Origin: Rubrivivax sp.
GTDB lineage: Bacteria > Pseudomonadota > Gammaproteobacteria > Burkholderiales > Burkholderiaceae_C
Direction: 5' to 3'
Assembly (NCBI GenBank): GCA_022843905.1
Contig: JALHMT010000013.1
Coordinates: forward strand, 62,001-126,000
DNA length: 64,000 nucleotides
Shown here: piece by piece, positions 16,973 to 26,888 of the stretch
Position numbering within the stretch: the first letter of the stretch is position 1
Layout of the letters: every line of letters begins with the position of its first letter
Notes under the pieces: model-generated
What the model saw: only the letters and a program-made list of their open reading frames with translations
The model's database searches: none
What the model was told of the DNA's origin: nothing
Made by a program: the position numbers and the translations under genes

Positions 16973-18037
16973 ATGGCCGCTGATCTGATCGTGCTGGGCC
17001 CGCAAGGCCTGTACTGCCCGCCCGGCGACTTCCACATCGACCCCTGGCGGCCGGTGCAGCGCGCCGTGATCACGCACGCCCATGCCGACCACGCGCGGCG
17101 CGGTCACGCTGCCTACCTGTGCGCTGCGCCGGGCGCGGGCGTGCTGCGCGCGCGGCTGGGCGACATCACGCTGCAGGCCTTGCCCTACGGCCAGGCGGTC
17201 GACATCCAGGGCGTGCGCGTCAGCCTGCACCCGGCCGGCCACGTGCTCGGTTCGGCCCAGGTGCGCGTGGAACACGGCGGGCGCGTCTGGGTGGCCTCGG
17301 GCGACTACTTCGTCAGCGGCCACGCCGGCGACGCCAACACCACCTGCGAGCCCTTCGAGCCGGTTCGCTGCGACTGCTTCATCACCGAGAGCACCTTCGG
17401 TCTGCCGATCTACCGCTGGCGCCCGCAGGTCGAGGTGATGGCCGACATCGACGCCTGGTGGCGCGCCAACGCCGAGGCTGGCCGCGCCAGCCTGCTGATG
17501 GCCTACAGCTTCGGCAAGGCGCAGCGCCTGCTGGCCGGGGTGGACGCGGGCATCGGTCCCATCGTCGTGCACGGCGCCGTGCAGCCGCTGAACGAGGCCT
17601 ACCGCGAGGCCGGCGTGGCGCTGCCGCCGACGCTGCTGCTCGACGAGCTGAAGGACAAGGCGATGCTCAAGCGCGCCCTGGTCATCGCGCCACCCGCCGT
17701 GCACGGCAGCGCCTGGGCGCGCCGGCTGGGCGACTTCGGCGACGCCTTCGCCAGCGGCTGGATGCTGCTGCGCGGCGCACGCCGCCGCCAGGGCGTGGAC
17801 CGCGGCTTCGTGCTCAGCGACCACGCCGACTGGCCGGGCCTGCAGCGCGCCATCGCCGCCACCGGCGCCCAACGCGTCATCGTCACGCACGGCCAGGAGG
17901 CGGTGATGGTTCGCTGGCTGCAGCAGCAGGGCCTGCAGGCAGGCAGTTTCCGCACCGAATTCGGTCGCGACGACGACGAGGACCCGGGGCGGGCTTCGAC
18001 CGAGCCCGCAGCCGGCTCTGCTGAAGCTGCGGTTTGA
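16973..18037 (+). CDS. DNA ligase-associated exonuclease (metallo-beta-lactamase fold)
   Basis: A 354-residue protein of the beta-CASP/metallo-beta-lactamase type, related to Pso2/SNM1 and mRNA 3'-end processing factors, and known as the ligase-associated exonuclease. It carries THAHADHARRGH (the HxHxDH metal site), HPAGHVLGSAQV, ASGDYFV with metal-binding Asp, ITESTFGLPIYRW, and late LSDHADWPGL and VTHGQ motifs. It probably trims DNA ends for repair. Its usual partner, an ATP-dependent DNA ligase, is also in the window (26889-28577) but 8.9 kb away rather than adjacent. The C-terminal 20 residues are acidic and poorly conserved. Confidence 0.88.
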   Translation: MAADLIVLGPQGLYCPPGDFHIDPWRPVQRAVITHAHADHARRGHAAYLCAAPGAGVLRARLGDITLQALPYGQAVDIQGVRVSLHPAGHVLGSAQVRVEHGGRVWVASGDYFVSGHAGDANTTCEPFEPVRCDCFITESTFGLPIYRWRPQVEVMADIDAWWRANAEAGRASLLMAYSFGKAQRLLAGVDAGIGPIVVHGAVQPLNEAYREAGVALPPTLLLDELKDKAMLKRALVIAPPAVHGSAWARRLGDFGDAFASGWMLLRGARRRQGVDRGFVLSDHADWPGLQRAIAATGAQRVIVTHGQEAVMVRWLQQQGLQAGSFRTEFGRDDDEDPGRASTEPAAGSAEAAV

Positions 18038-18158
18038 CGAGGGCATACGCTGCACAGCCCGCCTTCATTCCATGGCGGCTGGCAGGAATACACGCATGGC
18101 CAGCAGCGCCCATCGCCCCGAAAGTTCTGGGGTCATCCCTTACCGTCCGGAGTCCACC

Positions 18159-18728
18159 ATGAAACTTCGATTGCTTGCCGCTGCCGCCCTGCTGGCGGCC
18201 TCGGGTTCGTCCTTCGCCGTCGCCACGCTGTACCAGACCAGCCTGGTGCCCGAGGTCAACGGCGCGACCGGCTCCGGCAGCGCCACCTTCCTCTACGACA
18301 GCATCACCAACGACCTGCGTGTCACCTTCGACTTCAGCGGCCTGTCGGGCCCGACGACCGTGGCGCACATCCATTGCTGCACCGCCGTGGCCGGCGACGG
18401 CACGGCGCCGGTGGCCGTGACGCCGGGCACGCTGCCGAACTTCCCGGTGGGCGTCACCGCGGGCAGCTACGACGAGGTCATCGACCTCGACCTTGCCAGC
18501 AGTTTTACCGGCGGCTTCGTGACCCTGGGCGGCGGCACGCTGGCCGGCGCGCGCGACCTGCTGCTGGCCTCGTTCAGCAGCGGCGTGGCCTACCTGAACG
18601 TGCACTCCGAGACCTTCCGCGGCGGCGAGATCCGCGGCTTCATCGCCATCCCGGAGCCGGCCAGCTATGCGCTGGTCGGGTTGGCGCTGGCCGGCCTGGG
18701 TCTCTCGCGCCGCCGCGCGGCCCGCTGA
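18159..18728 (+). CDS. CHRD-domain protein with PEP-CTERM sorting signal
   Basis: A 189-residue exported protein. It has a signal peptide (KLRLLAAAALLAASGSSFA), a CHRD domain of unknown function (residues about 25-160, with VAHIHCCTAVAGDG and a closing NVHSETFRGGEIRGFI), and a PEP-CTERM tail from residue 164. The tail is IPEPAS, then a hydrophobic helix, then SRRRAAR. Such tails are recognised and cut by an exosortase, which is not encoded in this window. CCGGAG precedes the ATG. The two adjacent cysteines are unusual for this domain and might bind metal or form a disulfide. Confidence 0.92.
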   Translation: MKLRLLAAAALLAASGSSFAVATLYQTSLVPEVNGATGSGSATFLYDSITNDLRVTFDFSGLSGPTTVAHIHCCTAVAGDGTAPVAVTPGTLPNFPVGVTAGSYDEVIDLDLASSFTGGFVTLGGGTLAGARDLLLASFSSGVAYLNVHSETFRGGEIRGFIAIPEPASYALVGLALAGLGLSRRRAAR

Positions 18729-18753
18729 GGGCGGCGCCACCGCCCGCCGGCGC

Positions 18754-19401
18754 TCAGGGCCTGCGCACCGCCGTCAGCACGCCTTCCAGGTGGCCGGCGC
18801 CTTGCGGGTGCGTGGCCGGCCGGTCGCTGATGCGCTTGATGGTCGGCAGACCGAACTCGGGCGCCGTCCAGTACTGCTGCACTTCGCCCAGCGAGTCGGT
18901 GGCCACCACCTTCCAGGTCTTGAAGGTGCCGGCCGGTACCGTCACGTCCTCCTGGGACTCGACACGGTAGCTCACCTCCAGCGGCACCTGGCGTCCGCTG
19001 GGGTGCAGGGTGACGGTGTGGCGATCGGTCCAGGTCTTGCCCACGGCCAGCGGCCACTGGTAGCCCAACGCGGGTTCGAAGCTCATCACCAGGTCGCCCA
19101 TAGGATTGAAGGTGGCTATCGTGCGGTGCGTGACCGGGTCCAGCAGGTTGGTGCCGGCCTGGGGCGAGGCTGCTTCCACGACGGTGCGGCCCTGCCACTG
19201 GCGCTGGCCGTGGACCCAGGTCACCGGTGCGTTCACGGTGCCGTAGCTGCCGCTGCTGACGCGCTGGAAGGTCGTGATGGTGCCGTCGGGCATCGGCACG
19301 AGAGTGCCCGGGGCCGGCGGGCTGGCGCATCCGGCCATCCACAGGGAAGCCAGCAGTGCGGCCGTGGTGATCAGGCTTCGGCGGGGCAGGTGAGTCTTCA
19401 T
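18754..19401 (-). CDS. Predicted lipoprotein of unknown function
   Basis: A 215-residue protein with a lipoprotein signal peptide: basic start, hydrophobic core SLITTAALLASL and lipobox MAGC-A. The mature part is beta-rich and contains MPDGTITTFQRV, LGYQWPLAVGKTWTDRHTV and TVPAGTFKTWKVV. I do not recognise a named family with confidence; the last segments look like those of periplasmic proteins annotated only as hypothetical. It starts at the ATG after AGGAG. It points towards the CHRD gene and diverges from the ABC exporter, so it is transcribed alone. Confidence 0.8.
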   Translation of the reverse strand: MKTHLPRRSLITTAALLASLWMAGCASPPAPGTLVPMPDGTITTFQRVSSGSYGTVNAPVTWVHGQRQWQGRTVVEAASPQAGTNLLDPVTHRTIATFNPMGDLVMSFEPALGYQWPLAVGKTWTDRHTVTLHPSGRQVPLEVSYRVESQEDVTVPAGTFKTWKVVATDSLGEVQQYWTAPEFGLPTIKRISDRPATHPQGAGHLEGVLTAVRRP

Positions 19402-19614
19402 GGAGTCTCCTGAAACGATCCCCGCGCCACGACAGCCGTGGCGACAGGCGGGACCGACGTCCGACTCCACTGTGCGGGCCCGTGCCGGGCGCGGCCTTGA
19501 GTTGACTCAGCGCGGGTCGCGACCGGCCTTGATGACGATCAATTCCTGAGCGAAGACGGGTCCCAGAATCGGTTCCGGCCTGTCCCGCTCTGGTTCCGGC
19601 CCGGCACCGTGACC

Positions 19615-20358
<744 letters not shown>

Positions 20359-20362
20359 CGTC

Positions 20363-22744
20363 GTGAGGGCCCTGGACCGCAAGCTGCTGCGCGACCTGCG
20401 CCTGATGTGGAGCCAGGCTCTGACCATCGCGCTGGTGGTGGCCAGCGGCGTGGCGGGCTTCCTCACCACGCTGTCGGCCGTCGACTCGTTGGCGGCGGCG
20501 CGCGATCGCTTCTACGCCGATGGCCGTTTCGCCGATGTCTTCGCCGGCGTGAAGCGCGCGCCGCGCGCGGCGCTCGACGCCTTGAGGGAGCTGCCCGGCG
20601 TGGCCGACGTGCAGGCCAGCACCGAGTTCATCGTTCGTGCCGAGCTCGAAGGCAGCGACGTGCCGGTGATCGGCCAGCTCATCGGCGTGGCGCGGCACGC
20701 GCCGCCGCGACTGAACGTGCTGACGCTGAAGAGCGGACGTGCGCCGGGTGCGGGGCCATCGCCGGGACCGGCCACTTCCGACGGACAGCTGCCGGCCTGG
20801 GTCTCGGAGTCCTTCGCCCTCGCGAACGGCCTGAAGCCCGGCTCGCGGCTGCAGGTGCTGGTCAACGGCAAGCGGCGCACGCTGGTGGTGGCCGGCGTGG
20901 CGCTGTCGCCGGAGTACGTCTTCGCCGGCCTATGGGGCATGCCCGACCAGCGCGGCTTCGGCGTCTTCTGGGTCGACGAAGAGGCGCTGGCCGCCGCCTA
21001 CGACATGGTCGGCGCCTTCAACCGCGTGGCGCTGCGCCTGGCGCCGCAGGCCGACGAGCGCGCGGTGATCGACGCCGTGACGCGCGAGCTGGCCCGCTGG
21101 GGCGCGCGCGAGGCGCACGGCCGCGCCGAGCAGACATCGCACGCCATGCTGGACAACGAGATCAAGGAACAGCAGGTGCTGGGCACCGTGCTGCCGGCCA
21201 TCTTCCTGGCGGTGGCGGCCTTCCTCATCAACGTCGTGGTGTCGCGCCTGGTGGCCACGCAGCGCGAGCAGATCGCCGCGTTGAAGGCGCTGGGCTACCC
21301 CGATGCGCGCATCGTGCGCCACTACCTCGGGTTGGTCGGCGCCATCGTGGCACTGGGCGCGGTGCTGGGCCTGGGGCTGGGCAAGTGGATGGGCACGTTG
21401 TTCACGGGTCTCTATGCCGAGTTCTTTCGCTTCCCCGTCTTCGAGCACCGGCTGTCGCCGGCACTGGTGCTGACGGCGCTCCTGCTCACTGCGGCCACGG
21501 CCGTGGCCGGTGCGATGAATGCCGTGGCGGCCACGGTGCGGCTGTCGCCGGCCGAGGCGATGCGGCCGCCGGCGCCCGGGCGCTACCGCCGCACGCTGGT
21601 CGAGCGGCTGGGCCTGACGCGGCTGCCGACGGCACTGCGCATGATCCTGCGCCAGATGGAGCGCAGGCCCTGGCGCAGCGCGCTGTCGGTGGCCGGCGTG
21701 GCCGCGGCCGTGGCCATCGTCGTGCTGGGCAACTTCTTCCGCGATGCCATCGAGACCATCGTCGACACGCAGTTCACGCTGGCCATGCGGCTGGACGTCT
21801 CGGTGTGGACCACCGAGGCCGTCGATGCCGCGGCCGGCCGTTCGCTGCTGCGACTGCCGGGCGTGAAGACGGTGGAAGCCGGCCGCGACGTGCCGGTGCT
21901 GATGTGGAACAGCCACCGCCGCGAGCGCGGCGCGCTGCGCGGCCTGGCCGACGCGCCGGGGCTGTCGCGCATCGTCGACGTGCAGCGCCGTGTGGTGCAC
22001 CCCGAGGGCAGCGGCGTCGTGCTGACCGACCGCCTGGCCGCCAAGCTCGGCCTGCGCGTGGGCGACGTGCTGTGGGTGCAGGTGCTGGAAGGCCGGCCGC
22101 GCACGCTGCCGCTGGTGGTGGACGCCACGGTGCAGGAGATGATGGGCCTGAACGCCTACATGAAGCGCAGCGCGCTCAACGCGCTGCTGGGCGACGGCGA
22201 CCTCGCCAGCGCCTTCCTGCTGCACCTGGAGCCCGGCGCCGAGGCCGCCGTGCTGCGCGCCACGCGCGAAATGCCGCGCGTGGCCGGCGCCTTCAGCAAG
22301 GCCACGCTGCTGCGCAACATGGAAGAGGTCAGCGCGCGCAACATCCGCATCATGAGCAGCGTGCTGACGGCCTTCGCGGTGGTCATCGCGGTGGGCGTGG
22401 TCTACAACAACGCGCGCATCACGCTGGCCGAGCGCAGCTGGGAGCTGGCCAGCCTGCGCGTGCTGGGCTTCACGCGTGCCGAGGTCTCGGCACTGCTGCT
22501 GGGCGAGATGGCGATCACGCTGGCCCTGGCGCTGCCCCTGGGCATGTGGCTGGGCTGGGGCCTGGTGCACCTGCTGGCCGGGCTGCTGCAGAGCGACCAG
22601 TTCCACTTTCCGGTGGTCATCCTGCCGCGCACCTATGCCTGGGCCGGCATCGCCGTGCTGCTGGCCGGCGCCGGCAGCGCGCTGGTGGTGCGGCGCCGCA
22701 TCGACCGGCTGGACCTCGTGGCCACCCTGAAGACACGCGAATGA
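20363..22744 (+). CDS. ABC transporter permease with two FtsX domains
   Basis: A 793-residue inner-membrane permease. It begins with a membrane helix ([20 protein letters not shown]) and a large periplasmic domain of the MacB type, then an FtsX domain with three helices near residues 270-400. A second helix plus periplasmic domain follows, and a second FtsX domain (about 670-790) closes the chain. This double-FtsX layout goes with exporters of lipids, peptides or antibiotics. The GTG start lies right behind the ATPase stop. The membrane-fusion gene follows after 13 bp, so the three form an operon. Confidence 0.92.
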   Translation: MRALDRKLLRDLRLMWSQALTIALVVASGVAGFLTTLSAVDSLAAARDRFYADGRFADVFAGVKRAPRAALDALRELPGVADVQASTEFIVRAELEGSDVPVIGQLIGVARHAPPRLNVLTLKSGRAPGAGPSPGPATSDGQLPAWVSESFALANGLKPGSRLQVLVNGKRRTLVVAGVALSPEYVFAGLWGMPDQRGFGVFWVDEEALAAAYDMVGAFNRVALRLAPQADERAVIDAVTRELARWGAREAHGRAEQTSHAMLDNEIKEQQVLGTVLPAIFLAVAAFLINVVVSRLVATQREQIAALKALGYPDARIVRHYLGLVGAIVALGAVLGLGLGKWMGTLFTGLYAEFFRFPVFEHRLSPALVLTALLLTAATAVAGAMNAVAATVRLSPAEAMRPPAPGRYRRTLVERLGLTRLPTALRMILRQMERRPWRSALSVAGVAAAVAIVVLGNFFRDAIETIVDTQFTLAMRLDVSVWTTEAVDAAAGRSLLRLPGVKTVEAGRDVPVLMWNSHRRERGALRGLADAPGLSRIVDVQRRVVHPEGSGVVLTDRLAAKLGLRVGDVLWVQVLEGRPRTLPLVVDATVQEMMGLNAYMKRSALNALLGDGDLASAFLLHLEPGAEAAVLRATREMPRVAGAFSKATLLRNMEEVSARNIRIMSSVLTAFAVVIAVGVVYNNARITLAERSWELASLRVLGFTRAEVSALLLGEMAITLALALPLGMWLGWGLVHLLAGLLQSDQFHFPVVILPRTYAWAGIAVLLAGAGSALVVRRRIDRLDLVATLKTRE

Positions 22745-22757
22745 GAGAGACCCCGCC

Positions 22758-23969
22758 ATGACCCTGTCCCGAAAGACCGTGCTGGGCTTCACCGGCGCCG
22801 CCGTGGCCGGCATCGCGCTGCTGGCCTGGGCCTTCGCGCCGCGCGCGGTGGAGGTCGAGCTGGCCGCCGCGGCGGCCGGCCCCTTCGAGGCCACGCTGGA
22901 CGAGGACGGCCGCACGCGCGTGCGCGACCGCTACGTGATCTCGGCTCCGCTGGCCGGGCGGCTGTCGCGCATCGTGCTGCACGAAGGCGACGCCGTTTCC
23001 GCCGGCGACGCGGTGGCGCAGCTGACGCCGGCCTTGAGCCCCCTGATGGACGAGCGCAGCGTGCGCGAACTGAGCGCCCGCGTGCAGGTGGTCGAGGCCT
23101 CGCTGCAGCAGGCTCGCTCGCGCATCGGCGCGGCCGAGGTCGCGCTGCAGCAGTCGCGCAACGAGCAGCAGCGTACCGAGCAGCTGGCGCGCCAGGGCTT
23201 CGTCGCCCCGACGCGGCTGGAGGCCGAGCGTCTGGCGGTGCAGGCCGCGCTGCGCGAACTGGACACGGCGCGTGCCGGCGAGCGCATGGCCGTGCACGAG
23301 CTGGCCCAGGCACGTGCCGCGCTGGGCGCCGTGCGTGGCGGCGGCGCCGCAGCGGGCTTCGCCGTGCGCGCGCCGGTGGCCGGCCGTGTGCTGCGCGTGC
23401 ACCAGGCCAGCGAGTCGGTGGTGGCGCTGGGTGCGCCGCTGGTCGACGTCGGCGACACCTCGCGCCTGGAGATCGTGGCCGAACTGCTCACCACCGATGC
23501 GCTGCAGGCGCGGCCGGGCGCGCCGGTGCACGTCGAACGCTGGGGCGGCCCCGGCACGCTGCAGGGGCGCGTGCGGCTGGTGGAGCCGGGCGCCTTCACC
23601 AAGGTCTCGGCGCTGGGCGTGGAGGAGCAGCGCGTCAAGGTGCTGATCGACCTCACCAGCCCCCAGGCCCGGTGGGCGGCACTGGGCGACGGCTACCGTG
23701 TCGGCGTGCGCATCGTCACGCTGCAGGAAGCGCAGGCGCTGCAGGTGCCGGTGAGCGCCGTGTTCCCGCGCGCCGGGGCTGCCGCCGCCGCGGGCAGCGC
23801 CGTCTTCGTGCTGGAGGGCGGCCAGGCCCGGCTGCGCGAGGTCGAGGTCGCCGCGCGCCATGGCAGCAGCGTATGGGTGCGCCAGGGGCTGCAGGCCGGT
23901 GAGCAGGTGATCGTCTATCCGCCCGCGGCAGTGGCCGACGGCGTGCGGGTGCGGGTGCGCAGCCCTTGA
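22758..23969 (+). CDS. Periplasmic adaptor (membrane fusion protein) of the ABC exporter
   Basis: A 403-residue HlyD/MacA-type adaptor. It has an N-terminal membrane anchor (VLGFTGAAVAGIALLAWAFA), a split lipoyl domain (ISAPLAGRLSRIVLHEGDAVSAGDAV and later VRAPVAGRVLRVHQ), a coiled-coil hairpin from about residue 100 to 190 rich in Gln, Arg and Glu, and beta-barrel and membrane-proximal domains. It would link the FtsX permease to an outer-membrane channel. No TolC-like channel gene is nearby, so a housekeeping one is probably used. It converges with the Pat-like gene. Confidence 0.92.
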   Translation: MTLSRKTVLGFTGAAVAGIALLAWAFAPRAVEVELAAAAAGPFEATLDEDGRTRVRDRYVISAPLAGRLSRIVLHEGDAVSAGDAVAQLTPALSPLMDERSVRELSARVQVVEASLQQARSRIGAAEVALQQSRNEQQRTEQLARQGFVAPTRLEAERLAVQAALRELDTARAGERMAVHELAQARAALGAVRGGGAAAGFAVRAPVAGRVLRVHQASESVVALGAPLVDVGDTSRLEIVAELLTTDALQARPGAPVHVERWGGPGTLQGRVRLVEPGAFTKVSALGVEEQRVKVLIDLTSPQARWAALGDGYRVGVRIVTLQEAQALQVPVSAVFPRAGAAAAAGSAVFVLEGGQARLREVEVAARHGSSVWVRQGLQAGEQVIVYPPAAVADGVRVRVRSP

Positions 23970-23970
23970 C

Positions 23971-23983
23971 CGGCGCGGCGCCG
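23971..23983. terminator. Short GC hairpin between convergent genes
   Basis: CGGCG-CGG-CGCCG directly follows the adaptor stop and lies in the 31-bp gap before the stop of the convergent Pat-like gene. There is no T run, so it is at best a weak or factor-dependent terminator. Confidence 0.35.
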
Positions 23984-24000
23984 TGCAGCCTTGCTGACGG

Positions 24001-26754
24001 TCAGGCGATCATCGAACGCGACGCCGGCACCGCGGGCGCCAGGGCCTCGAGATCGAGCGCGATGCTCTCGGTGCCGTCGTCGTGCCGCTCGCCGCGCTGG
24101 AAGCCGAGGTCGGCTGCCAGCTCCAGCATGCGGTGGTTCTCCGACAGCACGGAGGCCACCAGCCGACGCGTGCCGCGGCCGCGCTGGTAGTCGATGATGT
24201 GGCGCATCATCAGGTCGCCCAGCCCGCCGCCCTTGAGGTCGGAGCGCACGACGATGCCGAACTCGGCGTCCTGGTTGTCGGGGTCGGTGATGGTGCGCAC
24301 CACGGCCAGCGTCTCTTCCCGGGCGCCGTCGCCATCCTGCTTCTCGTCCAGTATCGCGGTGGCGATGAAGGCCATCTCGCGTTCGTAGTCGATCTGCGTC
24401 AGCCGCGCCAGCTCGCTGCGCTCGATGCTGCGTCGGCTGTAGAAGACGCGCATGCGGATGTCCACCGGGTCGAGCTTCTCCAGGAAGGCCAGGTGCTGCG
24501 CCTCGTCCTCGGGCCGGATCGGCCGCACCGTGAGCTGCCGCCCCTGCCAGGGGCGAACGTCGATCAGCTCGGCCGGATAGGGCCGGATCGCGAATCGCGC
24601 CGAGCCGCCGGGCTGCGTCGCGCTGACGCGGATGCGCGCATCCAGCGCGATCACGCCGGTGGCGTCGGCCAGCAGCGGGTTGATGTCCAGCTCGGCGATC
24701 TCCGGCACGTCGGCCAGCAGCAACGAGACGGTGGTCAGGGTGCCGGTCAGGGCGGTCATGTCGACCGCAGGCACGTCACGCCAGCCCTTCAACAGCCGTG
24801 ACACCCGCGTGCGCTCCACCAGCGCGCGGGCCAGCGGCGGATTCAGCGGCGGCAGCGCCACGGCGCGGTCGGCCACCACCTCGACCGAGGTGCCGCCCTG
24901 GCCGAACAGGATCACCGGGCCGAACAGCGGGTCGATGCTGGCGCCGACGATCAGCTCCTGCGCCTGCGGCCGCCGCACCATGGCCTGCACGGTGAAGCCG
25001 GCCAGCACGGCCGTCGGGTGCGAGCGGCGGATGCGGCGCAGCATGGCGCGTGCGGCGGCATTGACCTCGGCTTCACTGGTCAGCCCCAGCACCACGCCGC
25101 CGACGTCGCTCTTGTGCGTGATCTGCTCCGACAGGATCTTCAGCGCCACCGGGAAGCCGATCTCGGCGGCCGCCAGCGCCGCGGCGCGGGGCGAGGCCTT
25201 CACCGCCCGCGTGGCCACCACCGGAATGCCGCAGGCCTGCAGCACCTGCTTGGCCTCGGGCTCGGTCAGCATCTCGCGCCCGCCGGCCAGCACCTGCTGC
25301 AACAGCCGCCGCACGCGGGGAACGTCGATGGAGGGAGCCTGCGCGATGGACGGCGCTTCCATCAGCAGTTCCTGGTTGCGTCGATAGGTCACCAGCATCG
25401 AGAAGGCGCGGATGGCGTCCTCGGGCGTGTCGTAGCAGGCGATGCCGGCGGCCTGGAACTGCTGGCGTGCCTGCAGCACCGCGGGGCCGCCCAGCCAGCA
25501 GGCCATCAGGCGCTGCGGCTGCGTCGGGTCCTGGGTCCCGGGCTGCAGCACCGGCGCCAGGGCCGTCGCGATCTCGGTGCTGGGCACGATGGCGGTGGGT
25601 GCATGCATCAGCAGCAGCGTGCCGCTGCGCGGGTCGGCCTGCAGCAGGCGCAGTGCGTCGACGTAGCGCTGCACCGGCGCGTCGCCGATGATGTCCACCG
25701 GGTTGGCGCGCGACCAGTGGGCCGGCAGCACGGCGTCCAGCGCGTGCAGGGTATCGGCCGCCAGCGGTGCCAGCGCGACGCTGGCGGCGGCCGCGGCATC
25801 GGCTGCCATCACGCCGGCGCCGCCGCCGTTGGTGAGGATGGTGAGCTGCTCCAGGGCGTCGCTGTCCTCGTGGCGCTGCAGGCCGCGAAAGTGCGCCAGC
25901 GTCTCGGCGGCCACGAACAGGTCCTGCAGGGTGTCCACGCGCAGCATGCCGGCGCGGCGGATGGCGGCGTCGAAGACGATGTCGGAGCCGGCCAGCGCCC
26001 CCGTGTGCGAGGCCGCGGCGGCCTGGCCCAGCGCCGAGCGTCCGGCCTTGACCACCAGCACCGGCTTGTTGCGCGCAGCCGCGCGGGCGGCCGACATGAA
26101 CTTGCGCGGCGCCTCGATCGACTCGATGTAGAGCAGGATGGCGCGCGTGCGCGCATCGCTGGCCAGGTAGTCCAGCATGTCGCCGAAGTCGACGTCGGCA
26201 TGTTCGCCCAGCGAGACGAAATGCGAGAAGCCGATGCCGCGCCCGCGCGCCCAGTCCAGCATGGCCGTGACGAGTGCACCGGACTGCGACACGAAGGCCA
26301 GCGTGCCGGGCTGTGCATCGGTGTGGGCGAAGCTGGCGTTCAGGCCGATGTGCGGCGCCAGCAGACCCAGGCAGTTGGGCCCCAGGATGCGCAGCAGGTG
26401 CTTGCGCGCGGCCGACAGCATGGCCTGCTTCTGCGTGGCGTCCAGCCCCGCCGTCATGACGATGGCCGCGCGCGTGCCGCGGCGGCCCAGCGCCTCGATC
26501 AGTCCGGGCACGGTGGCGGCAGGCGTGCAGATGACCGCCAGGTCGGGGGTCTCCGGCAGGGCGTCGACATCGGCATGGGCCTTCACGCCGCCCACGCTGC
26601 GGTGGCGCTTGTTGACGGCGAACACGGGACCCTTGAAGCTGCCGTGCCGCAGGTTGTGCCACACCGTGGCGCCCAGGCTGCCGGGCCGCTCGGAGGCGCC
26701 GATCACGGCCACGCTGCGGGGGTCGAACAGCGAGTCGAGATGTCGGATGCTCAT
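24001..26754 (-). CDS. Acyl-CoA synthetase (NDP-forming)/GNAT acetyltransferase fusion, Pat-like
   Basis: A 917-residue fusion. Residues 1-130 are a CoA-binding Rossmann domain (SVAVIGASERPGSLG), 130-450 the succinyl-CoA-synthetase-like domains, and 490-710 an ATP-grasp domain (LQACGIPVVATRAV, FPVALKILSEQITHKSDVGG). From about 735 a GNAT domain carries the acetyl-CoA loop RSDLKGGGLGDLMM. This is the layout of Salmonella Pat, the protein lysine acetyltransferase that turns down acetyl-CoA synthetase. The segment SHTGALAG keeps a histidine (His250) at the place where active ADP-forming synthetases are phosphorylated, so synthetase activity is also possible. It is transcribed alone. Confidence 0.9.
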   Translation of the reverse strand: MSIRHLDSLFDPRSVAVIGASERPGSLGATVWHNLRHGSFKGPVFAVNKRHRSVGGVKAHADVDALPETPDLAVICTPAATVPGLIEALGRRGTRAAIVMTAGLDATQKQAMLSAARKHLLRILGPNCLGLLAPHIGLNASFAHTDAQPGTLAFVSQSGALVTAMLDWARGRGIGFSHFVSLGEHADVDFGDMLDYLASDARTRAILLYIESIEAPRKFMSAARAAARNKPVLVVKAGRSALGQAAAASHTGALAGSDIVFDAAIRRAGMLRVDTLQDLFVAAETLAHFRGLQRHEDSDALEQLTILTNGGGAGVMAADAAAAASVALAPLAADTLHALDAVLPAHWSRANPVDIIGDAPVQRYVDALRLLQADPRSGTLLLMHAPTAIVPSTEIATALAPVLQPGTQDPTQPQRLMACWLGGPAVLQARQQFQAAGIACYDTPEDAIRAFSMLVTYRRNQELLMEAPSIAQAPSIDVPRVRRLLQQVLAGGREMLTEPEAKQVLQACGIPVVATRAVKASPRAAALAAAEIGFPVALKILSEQITHKSDVGGVVLGLTSEAEVNAAARAMLRRIRRSHPTAVLAGFTVQAMVRRPQAQELIVGASIDPLFGPVILFGQGGTSVEVVADRAVALPPLNPPLARALVERTRVSRLLKGWRDVPAVDMTALTGTLTTVSLLLADVPEIAELDINPLLADATGVIALDARIRVSATQPGGSARFAIRPYPAELIDVRPWQGRQLTVRPIRPEDEAQHLAFLEKLDPVDIRMRVFYSRRSIERSELARLTQIDYEREMAFIATAILDEKQDGDGAREETLAVVRTITDPDNQDAEFGIVVRSDLKGGGLGDLMMRHIIDYQRGRGTRRLVASVLSENHRMLELAADLGFQRGERHDDGTESIALDLEALAPAVPASRSMIA

Positions 26755-26876
26755 GGTGGGCCGGGGCGGATGAGGAGTTGCGATCGAGTCTAGGGCCTGA
26801 TGGTGTGGGCCGCATGACCGGACGCAAGGGACGGACGCGTTTGGGCGCGTGACCCACAGGCGGCCGCAAAGCGCGT

Positions 26877-26882
26877 CATCAT
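26877..26882 (+). promoter_or_regulatory. -10-like hexamer CATCAT, 6 nt before the DNA ligase ATG
   Basis: CATCAT is followed by six bases and the ligase ATG, with no ribosome-binding site. It keeps the A at position 2 and T at position 6 of a -10 box and shares the spacing seen at ubiJ, the MoxR-like gene and the acyl-CoA dehydrogenase gene. Confidence 0.35.
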
Positions 26883-26888
26883 GGCCGC

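Noticed and set aside
18040..18158. Sigma-54 promoter before the PEP-CTERM gene, as known for such genes
   Set aside because: TGGCAG is present but no GC at the right -12 distance; the same search at 63190-63233 gave TTGT one base too close.
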